Shown here: one piece after another, positions 1-12,562 of the stretch
Numbering within the stretch: the first letter of the stretch is position 1
Layout of the letters: the number at the start of each line of letters is the position of its first letter
Source: Atlanticothrix silvestris CENA357
GTDB lineage: Bacteria; Cyanobacteriota; Cyanobacteriia; Cyanobacteriales; Nostocaceae
Assembly: GCF_016056295.1 (NCBI RefSeq)
Contig: NZ_JAECZB010000009.1
Location: 1-64,000 of the forward strand
Direction of reading: 5' to 3'
Length of the DNA stretch: 64,000 bases
Notes under the pieces: generated by a model
Database searches by the model: none
Seen by the model: only the letters and a program-made list of their open reading frames with translations
Told to the model about the DNA's origin: nothing
Position numbers and translations under genes: made by a program

Positions 1-2678
<2,678 letters not shown>

Positions 2679-2764
2679 ACAATACATTTGGTGTTTCACC
2701 ATTGCAAACACAATCATTCAACTGAATGCCTGCGTCTGCCTGCTAATTTCGCGTTACTATGCAG

Positions 2765-2776
2765 TTTTCAAGGTTC
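2765..2776 (-). promoter_or_regulatory. boxA antitermination site in the spacer
   Basis: The minus strand reads GAACCTTGAAAA, matching the cyanobacterial boxA (Nus factor site) that precedes 23S. The same 12-mer occurs in the leader upstream of 16S. Confidence 0.8.
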
Positions 2777-2860
2777 TGGCTGAGATTAAACCCAGCAGTC
2801 TGACATTAATACGTCATGTTGCTGAATTCTCACTACTGTTTTTTGGCTTGACACCACAGG

Positions 2861-2933
2861 TGGAGGTTAGCGGACTCGAACCGCTGACATCCTGCTTGCA
2901 AAGCAGGCGCTCTACCAACTGAGCTAAACCCCC
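2861..2933 (-). tRNA. trnA: tRNA-Ala (anticodon TGC)
   Basis: A 73-nt cloverleaf on the minus strand starts GGGGGTTTAGCTCAGTTGG and ends in TCCA with no encoded CCA beyond. The anticodon loop reads CTTTGCAAG, giving TGC. It lies between tRNA-Ile and 23S, its standard place. Confidence 0.98.
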
Positions 2934-3027
2934 ATCAATTAATTAAAAATTAAAAATTGATAATTAAAAATTAAAGAAGTTATCTGAAATTTTTAATTTT
3001 TAATTTTGCATTTTTAATTGATTCAGG

Positions 3028-3101
<74 letters not shown>

Positions 3102-3228
3102 ATATCGAACCAAATCATAGTTTGAAAGCACTCAACAATTGCAAATGTCTGCGACCGACCTAGGTTAGACCAACTCAATCTTTATTTACATTTTGCTTTC
3201 AAGATTTGAGGGGTGTAGGTCTCCCTAA

Positions 3229-4717
<1,489 letters not shown>

Positions 4718-4835
4718 TGATGAATCGTTTGTTTAGCTCTTAAATATGAAAGACTGATTCTTTTTACACTCCAGTCAAGTGCTTTATTTTCTTGACGCTG
4801 ACCACTTGCTGTATAATGGCTTTCAAACTATAATA

Positions 4836-4847
4836 TTTTCAAGGTTC
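4836..4847 (-). promoter_or_regulatory. boxA antitermination site in the rrn leader
   Basis: The minus strand reads GAACCTTGAAAA about 120 nt upstream of mature 16S, identical to the spacer boxA. This is the expected leader position for the NusB/S10 antitermination site. Confidence 0.75.
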
Positions 4848-4898
4848 GGCGTCCCTCCCGGCGCCGCTCTGTCGCGCTCGCCTCTTGGGCACTTATCT

Positions 4899-4927
4899 AA
4901 TATATCGACCGCTCCTAACTTTGTCAA
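4899..4927 (-). promoter_or_regulatory. rRNA operon promoter
   Basis: On the minus strand there is a perfect TTGACA (4927-4922), then 17 bp, then TATATT (4904-4899), a near-consensus sigma-70/SigA promoter. Transcription would begin near 4892 and run through the leader boxA into 16S. glyQ starts 115 bp away on the other strand, so the interval is divergent. Confidence 0.75.
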
Positions 4928-5041
4928 CTCCCTTTTTCTGAAAAAGTTGGAATTTGTTTTTGATTCCTCTGTAACTCCCCACAGTGCTAGGTTGTAGTCA
5001 ACAATGGTTTATGCACTTTGCTGTTTAAGGGAGGGTAGAGC

Positions 5042-5905
5042 GTGAATTTTCAGTCGGTTATTACTTCATTGCATCAATTTTGGGGAAGCCGAGGTTGCCT
5101 GATTGCTCAACCATACGACATTGAGAAGGGAGCGGGTACTAAAAACCCCCATACATTTTTAAGGGCATTGGGGCCGGAGCCGTGGTCTGTTGCTTATGTT
5201 GAGCCATGTCGTCGTCCTACTGATGGACGCTATGGTGAGAATCCCAATCGTTTTCAACACTATTATCAATATCAAGTTCTGATTAAGCCGTCGCCAGATA
5301 ATATTCAAGAGATTTATCTTGATTCCTTGAGAGCTTTAGGCATTCGTCCTGAAGATCACGATGTCCGGTTTGTAGAGGATAACTGGGAAGATGCAACTGT
5401 GGGAGCTTGGGGCACTGGTTGGGAAGTATGGTTAGATGGGATGGAAATTACTCAGTTTACCTATTTCCAGCAGTGTGGGGGAATCGATTGCCGTCCCGTG
5501 TCGATTGAGATTACTTATGGGTTAGAGCGATTGGTGATGTATCTCCAGCAAGTGGAAGCTATTACAAAGATTCATTGGACGGACAATATTACTTATGGTG
5601 ATGTCTTTCTGCAAAGTGAGATTGAACAGTGTACTTACAATTTTGAAGCGTCAAATCCGGAATTGCTACTTACTCTGTTTAATTTATATGAGCAGGAAGC
5701 TGCTCAATTGACAGAGCGAGGGTTGGTTGTACCTAGCTTGGATTACGTGATGAAGTGTTCGCACACCTTCAATTTATTGGATGCTAGAGGTGTGATTTCG
5801 GTGACTGAGAGAACTCGTTACATTGCCAGAATTCGTCATTTGGCAAGGAAGATAGCTCAATTATATGTTGAACAAAGGGAAAAGTTGGGTTTTCCTTTGC
5901 TTTAG
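5042..5905 (+). CDS. glyQ: Glycine--tRNA ligase alpha subunit
   Basis: This 287-residue class II aminoacyl-tRNA synthetase alpha chain activates glycine and charges tRNA-Gly as an alpha2beta2 enzyme in the cytoplasm. The N-terminus [17 protein letters not shown] and the following [11 protein letters not shown] are hallmarks of GlyQ, and the length is near the usual 290-300 residues. The start is GTG, preceded by GGGAGGGTAG at good spacing. The beta-subunit gene glyS is not in the window, as is usual in cyanobacteria where the two are unlinked. The gene is divergent from the rRNA operon. Confidence 0.96.
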   Translation: MNFQSVITSLHQFWGSRGCLIAQPYDIEKGAGTKNPHTFLRALGPEPWSVAYVEPCRRPTDGRYGENPNRFQHYYQYQVLIKPSPDNIQEIYLDSLRALGIRPEDHDVRFVEDNWEDATVGAWGTGWEVWLDGMEITQFTYFQQCGGIDCRPVSIEITYGLERLVMYLQQVEAITKIHWTDNITYGDVFLQSEIEQCTYNFEASNPELLLTLFNLYEQEAAQLTERGLVVPSLDYVMKCSHTFNLLDARGVISVTERTRYIARIRHLARKIAQLYVEQREKLGFPLL

Positions 5906-6491
5906 GGGGCAGCAGTTTGAGTAGAGTTGGCAATGCACAACAATAAGACAGAAAATAAAGAAGATTAAAATTCCCTATCTTCCTTATTTTCTACTTTTGA
6001 AGCTTGAATAGATAAGGACTTTGAACAGCTACAAATCGGTACGTCTTTGTACACATACCTTAAGATGAATCCCAGGTATGTGTATAAAGACTGGTTATTC
6101 ACGTTGCACTCTAGGGGCTGCATTACAGCCAGTTCGATATGAAACAGAAGTCATAAGTATGATTTCTACAGAAATTGCTGATTATTTTGCAGAAAAGCTT
6201 GATTTCCTCAAAAGCTTGCAAAAATAAATGTTTGACTAATTACTTTTAGTTAAGCTGATAGCCTGCCAATGCAGGCTTTGTTTGTATAAACCCAATGAAC
6301 TATACTTCACCAAAAAGCATAAAATTTTCCTTTATTGCTTCTCCAGCTATTTTCAAATCGACTGTAAATTCTATTCGCTGAAGCATAAACATAATTTTGT
6401 TGCTCGTAGTCAGTTTCTTTAGCAATCAGGACAAAAATTTTAAGGGCTAAAGCCCTTACTACAAACAAGTGGGTTTATTTACCAGTTACTT
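5906..6491. other. glyQ-comEC spacer with two inverted repeats
   Basis: No gene is seen. Besides the glyQ hairpin, the spacer has a 17-bp inverted repeat at 6044-6090 (one mismatch, 13-nt loop). It also has a compact palindrome at 6441-6458, TAAGGGCT-AA-AGCCCTTA, followed by CTACAAAC, a form I associate with a short dispersed cyanobacterial repeat. Neither stem is followed by a T-run. Confidence 0.6.
5950..5992 (+). terminator. Hairpin downstream of glyQ, possible terminator
   Basis: Two 16-nt arms (5950-5965 and 5977-5992) are complementary apart from one A-C mismatch and enclose an 11-nt loop, 45 nt after the glyQ stop. The stem is AT-rich and its 3' arm ends in TTATTTTCT, so it could weakly terminate glyQ transcripts. 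Confidence 0.4.
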
Positions 6492-8849
6492 ATGATTCAG
6501 ACGAGTGGTTTATTTATTTGTCTTGGTTACATTCTAGGGTTGTTGTTTACAGCAGTTCCTGGAGGTGGTTTGTGGATCTTAGTTTTAGGAATATTGGGAG
6601 CAATTCTTTTTAGAAGAGGCAATAATTCACGGCAAATTTTCCAGAAATCAGAAAAAGCTGGTGGTAAAACCAAGTCAGCACCCAATATCTGGCAAAATTT
6701 TCCCCATCCCCGTGTATGGCTGGCTGCTGGTTTAATAGGGTTGTTGGCAACTGCATATTTTCAATGGCGAGTACCCCAACCAAGTACAGAAGACATTAGT
6801 AAATTCATTCCGCAAGGAAATAATAATCAAGAACAACTGGTGATTGTTCGCGGAGAATTGGTAAGCAATCCCCGCTTAACTCGCAGTCAACGAGGGCAAT
6901 TTTGGTTAGAAGCTACTCAGTTAGATGAGGTCAAAAATGATAAAGGCCCTGCAAGTGTCCCAAAAGGGGTGACGGGAAAGTTGTATGTGACAGTACCTAT
7001 ACTTCAAGCGACTGGGTTATATTCTGGGCAGGAAATTGCTGTGACTGGGGTTTTGTACCAACCGAAGGCGGCTTCTAACCCTGGTGCTTTCGATTTTCGG
7101 AAGTTTCTCAAGCAAGAAGGGTCATTTGCTGGTCTGATTGGACGGCAAATAAATGTTATGGATACGAGTGAGAAACGGCAATGGGGATTATGGCAAGTCC
7201 GGGAGCGGATTGTGCGATCGCAGGTTCGTTGGCTGGGTATTCCTGAAGGGCCGCTTGTCAGTGCGATGGTTTTAGGCAGCAAAGCAGTTGATTTACCTTA
7301 TGATATCCGCGACTTGTTTGTACGAGCTGGATTAGCTCATGCTTTAGCGGCTTCGGGGTTTCAAACTTCTTTGATTTTGGGTGTGATTTTACAGTTAACA
7401 AAGCGTGCCAAAAAAGGAACACAATTTACTCTAGGCTTTTTGGCTTTAATCATTTTCCTGAGTTTAACTGGTTTCCAACCTGCTGTACTAAGAGCCGTAA
7501 TTATGGGTTTTGCAGCCTTAGTTGGTCTGTTATTAAAGAGAAAGGTAAAGCAGTTAGGATCATTGCTATTGGCAGCAACACTTTTATTAATTTTTAACCC
7601 TTTATGGATTTGGGATTTAGGTTTTCAACTGAGTTTTTTAGCAACATTGGGGTTAATTGTCACAGTACCAGCAATAACTGAACGTTTGAATTGGTTGCCA
7701 CCTGCGATCGCTTCTTTGATTGCTGTTCCCCTTGCTGCCACGATTTGGACTTTACCTTTACAACTTTTGGTCTTTGGGGTAGTACCATCCTACAGTCTGC
7801 TATTGAATATTATTAGCACACCATTAATTTCGATTATTAGTATAGGTGGAATTATCAGTGCCTTAGCAGCATTAATTTGGCCTGAAGCTGGAAGTGCTAT
7901 GGCTGGAGTGCTGCACTATCCCACTGATTGGCTGATTAAGTTAGTAGAAATTTTTAGCAAATTGCCAGGAAATTCTGTTGCTGTGGGAAGTATATCCACT
8001 TGGCAATTATTAACGATTTATGCACTGATTATGTTGGTTTGGTTGGTGCATTGGTGGCAAAAACGCTGGTGGTTTGCCAGTTTAATTGCTTTTGGTTTAG
8101 TACTAGTTCCAGCTTGGCACTCTACCAGTACATTATTTCGGATAACGGTAATGGAAGCTAGTACAGAACCAGTTGTAGTTATTCAAGACAAAGGAATTGT
8201 AACCTTGATTAATAGCGGTGATGAGGGTACAGGACGCTTTACAATTTTACCCTTTTTGCAACAGCAGGGCGTTAATCAAATAGATTGGGCGATCGCTAGT
8301 GATTTTCAAGGCAACAATAGTAATGCTTGGTTAGAAATACTACAAGGTTTGTCTATTAAAAATTTCTATGTATATTCTCCCAAGCCAGGAAATACAATTA
8401 CTAGTCAAGCAATTCAGCAAGAAGTACAAAAATATCAGGGAACCTATCAACCTTTAACACCTGGACAAGCGGTGAATACTGGTTCGATAGTGGCACAATT
8501 AATTAACGATCAATTGCCTATTTTACAATTACAAGTCCAAGGGCAGAACTGGTTACTAGTGGGTAATGTCAAGCCTAAAGAAGTAGAGACGTTATTCAAA
8601 ATGGGGGGTTTGCCGCGTCCACAAGTACTTTGGTGTAGCTCTGCGTCTTTAAAAGATTTAATTTTTTTACTACAACCACAAGTGGCGATCGCTTCTTCTA
8701 GCAACCTTGACTCTAAAGCTTTATCTGAACTGAGCAAAAGCCGGACAAAAATATTTTTTACAGGAAGGGATGGGGCTATTCAATGGACACCCAACAATCA
8801 ATTTGAAGCTTTTATTCAGACTACAGAAAACAAATCTTCTGTGTTATGA
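6492..8849 (+). CDS. comEC: ComEC/Rec2-type competence membrane protein
   Basis: This 785-residue polytopic membrane protein is predicted to form the channel that takes up single-stranded DNA during natural transformation. It shows the family order: two N-terminal membrane helices (residues 5-40, 75-92), a DUF4131-like soluble beta domain (about 110-225) and a multi-helix competence domain (about 255-545, with LAHALAASGFQTSLI and GFQPAVLRAVIMGF). A C-terminal domain follows from about 548. That last domain sits where other ComEC proteins have a metallo-beta-lactamase nuclease, but the HxHxDH metal motif is absent: the corresponding stretch reads IDWAIASDFQGNNSNAW. DNA strand degradation would then need another enzyme. 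No strong ribosome site precedes the ATG. Confidence 0.9.
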   Translation: MIQTSGLFICLGYILGLLFTAVPGGGLWILVLGILGAILFRRGNNSRQIFQKSEKAGGKTKSAPNIWQNFPHPRVWLAAGLIGLLATAYFQWRVPQPSTEDISKFIPQGNNNQEQLVIVRGELVSNPRLTRSQRGQFWLEATQLDEVKNDKGPASVPKGVTGKLYVTVPILQATGLYSGQEIAVTGVLYQPKAASNPGAFDFRKFLKQEGSFAGLIGRQINVMDTSEKRQWGLWQVRERIVRSQVRWLGIPEGPLVSAMVLGSKAVDLPYDIRDLFVRAGLAHALAASGFQTSLILGVILQLTKRAKKGTQFTLGFLALIIFLSLTGFQPAVLRAVIMGFAALVGLLLKRKVKQLGSLLLAATLLLIFNPLWIWDLGFQLSFLATLGLIVTVPAITERLNWLPPAIASLIAVPLAATIWTLPLQLLVFGVVPSYSLLLNIISTPLISIISIGGIISALAALIWPEAGSAMAGVLHYPTDWLIKLVEIFSKLPGNSVAVGSISTWQLLTIYALIMLVWLVHWWQKRWWFASLIAFGLVLVPAWHSTSTLFRITVMEASTEPVVVIQDKGIVTLINSGDEGTGRFTILPFLQQQGVNQIDWAIASDFQGNNSNAWLEILQGLSIKNFYVYSPKPGNTITSQAIQQEVQKYQGTYQPLTPGQAVNTGSIVAQLINDQLPILQLQVQGQNWLLVGNVKPKEVETLFKMGGLPRPQVLWCSSASLKDLIFLLQPQVAIASSSNLDSKALSELSKSRTKIFFTGRDGAIQWTPNNQFEAFIQTTENKSSVL

Positions 8850-8983
8850 ATAAATACGGTTCATTAGATAATTGGTCTTATCAGACGCGAGAAATTCAGA
8901 TAAATTCAGACGCGATTTATCGCATCTCTACATGAGGCTTTTTGGCTTAACTGAACGGTGTTGTCAATTCCTATAATTACGAA

Positions 8984-9946
8984 TTACAAAACTGATTCTG
9001 CCAAAGCCACAGCACCCCACAGCGGCGCATCATCACCTAACATCGCTGGAATAATTTCAAAATTAACTTCAGGTAACGCTGTCTCTCGCGCTGTTTTTTG
9101 CACGACACTCCACCAATTTTTCCCGGCTTTAGTTACACTACCACCTAAAACGAATTGCTGTGGATTAATCAAATTTGCAACATTGCCAATACCCACACCT
9201 AAAGCCCAAGCACTTTTATATAAAATATTCAGCGCTAACTCATCTCTTTGGCTGGCTGCTTCACTCACCACTTTTCCTGTAATCAAATCCAAGTTATTAT
9301 TTACCAAGCTTCTCAGTATTTGTCCTTGGTTTGCTTCAATTTTATCTGATTCGTTCAATAAAAATTCTCTAGCATCCTTGGCCATGTAGGGACCAGAAGC
9401 CAAGCGTTCTACACATCCTCGCTTACCACACAAACATACTGGGCCGCAAGGATCTACAACCGTATGCCCAATTTCACCAGCCATGCCTGCTGCACCTCGC
9501 CAAGGCTTGCCATTCAATATCCAACCGCCACCGACACCTGTGCTGATGGTAATGTAAAACAAGCTATCATGTCCCTGACCAGCACCAAAACGATATTCGC
9601 CCAAAGCGGCAATATTCGCATCATTATCTACAACAGTAGGAATACTAAACTCTTGTTCTAATAAGTCTTTGAGGGGGATATTTTCCCAGCCAGCGACATG
9701 ATGAGACAAGCGTACTTTCCCAGTGATGGCATCTACAGGCCCTCCAAAACTGACACCAATTGCAGAGGGAGTTACTCCTTGTATTAAAGAATGAATGAGC
9801 GATCGCATAATTTTTAGGTCAGTGTTAGCATCTGCATTCACTGGTGAAAAATGACGTTCATAACGCAACCACTCCCTAGAATCAAGATTTGCGATCGCTG
9901 CTGCCAATTTAGTTCCACCAAAATCCAGCGCTAAGATTAATGTCAT
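8984..9946 (-). CDS. ROK family sugar kinase (glucokinase-like)
   Basis: This 320-residue ROK protein is predicted to phosphorylate glucose or a related sugar with ATP in the cytoplasm. The phosphate-binding motif DFGGTKLAAA is at residues 8-17, the catalytic region is VVDNDANIAALGE, and a complete ROK zinc signature is present (GHTVVDPCGPVCLCGKRGC, then VE). It follows the S4-domain gene with a 17-bp gap in the same direction, so the two are probably one transcript. The exact sugar cannot be told from sequence. A second, more divergent ROK gene lies at 58487-59383. Confidence 0.85.
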   Translation of the reverse strand: MTLILALDFGGTKLAAAIANLDSREWLRYERHFSPVNADANTDLKIMRSLIHSLIQGVTPSAIGVSFGGPVDAITGKVRLSHHVAGWENIPLKDLLEQEFSIPTVVDNDANIAALGEYRFGAGQGHDSLFYITISTGVGGGWILNGKPWRGAAGMAGEIGHTVVDPCGPVCLCGKRGCVERLASGPYMAKDAREFLLNESDKIEANQGQILRSLVNNNLDLITGKVVSEAASQRDELALNILYKSAWALGVGIGNVANLINPQQFVLGGSVTKAGKNWWSVVQKTARETALPEVNFEIIPAMLGDDAPLWGAVALAESVL

Positions 9947-9963
9947 AGTCTTGTACTAAAATT

Positions 9964-10743
9964 TCACACATACCTTGTTAATTGAACTCGGTAACGTTCC
10001 TTTTTAGTAACGGCGATTTCTCCAACTTCTAAACGCCCTTTGCCACGAATAGCGATTAAGTCACTTGATTTAACTTGAGAACTAGCTTGAGTAACTTCTT
10101 TCCAGTTAACACGCACATCACCGCTATCGATTAAATCAACCATTTTGCTGCGGGACATACCAAAACCAGCAGATGCGATCGCATCTAATCTTAAAGAAGC
10201 CTCTACAGTAGTTAATTCTTTTTTCTTGGGTTCTCGGACTTTCAACTCATTGAGATCAATCGACTGAGTTTTCACAGGAACCGATCGCACCTGTGTCAGA
10301 CTCATTGTCAAAAAATCTGCCAATTCTGGTGCAACAATTGCTTGCGCTCCTCTTTCCCCTAGAACAATAATATCCCCTGTTTTTTCGCGGACAATTCCTG
10401 TTCCCAACATTGCGCCTAAAAAGTCGCGGTGAGTGGCGGTATCAAACAGAAAATTTCCGGCAATTTCTAAAGCAACAAGGGTAACTTGAGATTGATCTAA
10501 GGGTATTTCAGAACGAGCGATCGCTATTCTTTGACGTTCTGCTTGTGGATAACCACCCCATGCCACTAATTCTACTTCTGTTAATCGACTAAACGCCCGT
10601 TGAATTTCTGCCAGTTCTGGCGGAGACAAAAAATCTGTTAAAACTACTTCCCACGTTTTGATGGCTTGGTCTGCCTTATCAATGACACGAGCTACACTAT
10701 CTCGATTTTCAACACCCTTTAAAAGTTCTTCTCGTGGTAACAT
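9964..10743 (-). CDS. Photosystem II S4 domain protein (YlmH-like RNA-binding protein)
   Basis: This 259-residue cytoplasmic protein has an N-terminal region of the YlmH type and a C-terminal S4 RNA-binding domain (about residues 180-245, RLDAIASAGFGMSRSKMVDL then VRVNWKEV). It matches the cyanobacterial and plastid family known as photosystem II S4 domain protein; the name comes from phylogenetic distribution, and an RNA-binding or ribosome-related role is inferred from the domain. It is the first gene of a likely pair with the ROK kinase. The ATG lies within a plausible leader. Confidence 0.85.
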   Translation of the reverse strand: MLPREELLKGVENRDSVARVIDKADQAIKTWEVVLTDFLSPPELAEIQRAFSRLTEVELVAWGGYPQAERQRIAIARSEIPLDQSQVTLVALEIAGNFLFDTATHRDFLGAMLGTGIVREKTGDIIVLGERGAQAIVAPELADFLTMSLTQVRSVPVKTQSIDLNELKVREPKKKELTTVEASLRLDAIASAGFGMSRSKMVDLIDSGDVRVNWKEVTQASSQVKSSDLIAIRGKGRLEVGEIAVTKKERYRVQLTRYV

Positions 10744-11165
10744 TCTTAAAATTTATTTATAAATTCTGAAAAATTGATCAGCTAAAGCTATCTTAATTTT
10801 ATAGTAAGGAACAGGAAATATGGAACAGGGTTGAAAGTCTCTTGATGTCGAAGTTTTATGACTAGTTTAGCTCTTAAGCTAAGTGGCAACTGCTATAATT
10901 TCAGTTCCCACTTCAAAAGGTTTTCACCTGTAGCAATTTCTTAGATTTCCAGTTTTTTGATAATTTGAATTGAGGCCAAATGAGCTAAAGATCATCTGGT
11001 AACATCTGAGCATACATTTAGTAAGAAATTTAATACCAAAGATGGATACCAATCTTTAGGAACTCTTGTCCTCAAAAGCTTCTCTATTTCTATTTGCTGC
11101 ACCTTGAGCCACGTCCAAAGAATAGGGAAGTAACTCAAGGCGATTTGCAAAAAATAATTCATTTG
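10744..11165. other. Spacer without a recognisable gene
   Basis: About 420 bp between the S4 gene start and the next minus-strand gene end. An isolated AACTGCTATA occurs at 10888-10897, identical to one end of the MITE-like element at 34790-34947, but no paired end was found. A weak hairpin (CCAAAGAT/ATCTTTaGG) lies around 11036-11060. Confidence 0.5.
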
Positions 11166-11672
11166 CTACACGCTAGTTGTATCAGCATAGCCCTGGATAT
11201 TTTCTGGTTCAAACTGGCGCAAGATCCGAGTTGCTTGCCGAGAGAGAGTTTCAGAACCCTGAACCACAACAATGTATTTTCCTGCATCCAAGCGGTTGCG
11301 GTAAGGTAAAGCATCTCCACCACCCACGACTAGACCAACTCCACCCCCAACAAATACACTACCCATTGCACCACTAGCAGCACCCAAAAGTCCGCCAATG
11401 AAATGATTGCCAATTTGACCCGCCCAAGCAAAGGTGTCTAAACCAGTAATGACGCTGAATGTAAAACCTGCAAAAAATCCGAATGGGACTAGCCAAAATG
11501 CCATTAACTGTGCTTGCTTTTTGGCCTGCTCTTTGGGATCAATCAAGCCAAACTCGTCAGCGGTCTTATATCCCCTACCCAAGATGGTACTGTTGATACC
11601 TTCTTTTTCTAAGGCTAAATAAGCAGCTTCGGCTTGAATGCGGTCTGGTAGTACGGTAACAAGGTAATTCAT
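11166..11672 (-). CDS. Conserved glycine-rich membrane protein, unknown function
   Basis: This 168-residue protein has a soluble N-terminal part (MNYLVTVLPDRIQAEAAYLA) and two hydrophobic stretches (about residues 58-80 and 88-118). The second is glycine-rich and reads GGLLGAASGAMG then VGGGVGLVVGGG. The soluble tail contains GKYIVVVQGSETLSRQATRI. The N- and C-terminal parts resemble each other as small alpha/beta modules around a glycine-rich membrane hairpin, as in stress-associated cyanobacterial proteins. No enzyme motif is visible and I do not recognise a named family. It is followed and preceded by non-coding DNA, so it is probably monocistronic. Confidence 0.7.
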   Translation of the reverse strand: MNYLVTVLPDRIQAEAAYLALEKEGINSTILGRGYKTADEFGLIDPKEQAKKQAQLMAFWLVPFGFFAGFTFSVITGLDTFAWAGQIGNHFIGGLLGAASGAMGSVFVGGGVGLVVGGGDALPYRNRLDAGKYIVVVQGSETLSRQATRILRQFEPENIQGYADTTSV

Positions 11673-11826
11673 TATTTAACGATAGATGCTAATAGAAGTT
11701 TTGCCTTAATTAACAGCGTATCAGTGCTGCCTGAAAATAGGGCATAAGGTACATTATCAAGAAAATTTTTTATTAACAAAATAAAGCCCCGTAGCGCTGG
11801 CTCCTCAGTATTGAGTACTTTGAATC

Positions 11827-12204
11827 TTACTTTAACGAATCTAATGGCTCACAAAAATTGTTTACACCTTGCTTGAGGACGTATATCAATACTGGTGTTG
11901 CTAAAATTTTAGGAAACGTCGGCATTGTTTTGAGGTGTTTCATCATTCCCGCAAGTGAACTATTGAGCAAGTCATCTCGATATTCTTGCTCACAAATGAC
12001 GGCACGCCATTTTCTAGCTAAAGCGTCTAACCACTCTGAATTTGTTCTTTCTGGTTCTTGTCCCGCCCGAATGGCTAGTGTCATTGCTGCATCTTCTAAA
12101 TCTCCGTCGCAGTCCTCAATCAAGTCCAGTGCTTCCATAGCTACGGGATCATCTGTTAATTGAGAGCGAAACAGCGCAATTTCTCTTGATGTAACTTGAG
12201 TCAT
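11827..12204 (-). CDS. Conserved cyanobacterial protein, unknown function
   Basis: The preferred start is the ATG at 12204, giving 125 residues (MTQVTSREIALFRSQL). An in-frame GTG at 12234 would add ten residues with a cysteine-rich, atypical N-terminus. The protein is mostly helical and acidic in its first half (DLIEDCDGDLEDAAMTLA, a UBA-like pattern), with a more hydrophobic C-terminal part (FPKILATPVLIYVLKQGV). No catalytic motif is seen. A role as a small adaptor is only a guess. Confidence 0.6.
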   Translation of the reverse strand: MTQVTSREIALFRSQLTDDPVAMEALDLIEDCDGDLEDAAMTLAIRAGQEPERTNSEWLDALARKWRAVICEQEYRDDLLNSSLAGMMKHLKTMPTFPKILATPVLIYVLKQGVNNFCEPLDSLK

Positions 12205-12234
12205 GAGTTTTTTACAAGCCAAGCAGTCTAACAC

Positions 12235-12562
12235 TCAGCTTATTGAGTGCGTGATATTTATGATTTCAAAATCTCTACACCCCTGAGTTTCTGTGTCAGT
12301 GGTAATTATAACTTGATTTAGGTGGAGTCATGCGATCGCATACGGTGGGGCGTAGCCCATCGCACCATAGTAAAAATATGCCTGAAATTCAACGTTCCAG
12401 GCTCACAACCCAAATCTCCTTCAGTGAACTGATAGCCATAAATAGTGTCTAGCCCTCTAAAAAGGACTTATTGCTATCAGCCAGGGAATTAATTCCCTGG
12501 CGGTTCTTGGGGCTGGTGCAAGAGCTGTGGACAGTCATTTTAGTATAAGTACTAATGACTAA
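12235..12562. other. Spacer with dispersed repeats and a 22-bp palindrome
   Basis: No gene is seen. The spacer carries a HIP1-like TGCGATCGCA, a repeat-like GGTGGGGCGTAGCCCATCGC, and a perfect 22-bp palindrome at 12480-12501 centred on AATTAATT, 62 bp after the tolC-like stop. No T-run follows on either strand, so it is not a classical terminator. Confidence 0.6.

Noticed and set aside
4931-4946. CTTTTTCTGAAAAAG hairpin near the rRNA promoter
   Set aside because: It lies just upstream of the -35 element and has no T-run in either useful direction; probably chance in AT-rich DNA.
9464-9661. Plus-strand ORFs antisense to the ROK gene
   Set aside because: They are opposite-strand shadows of a clearly coding gene with no motif of their own.
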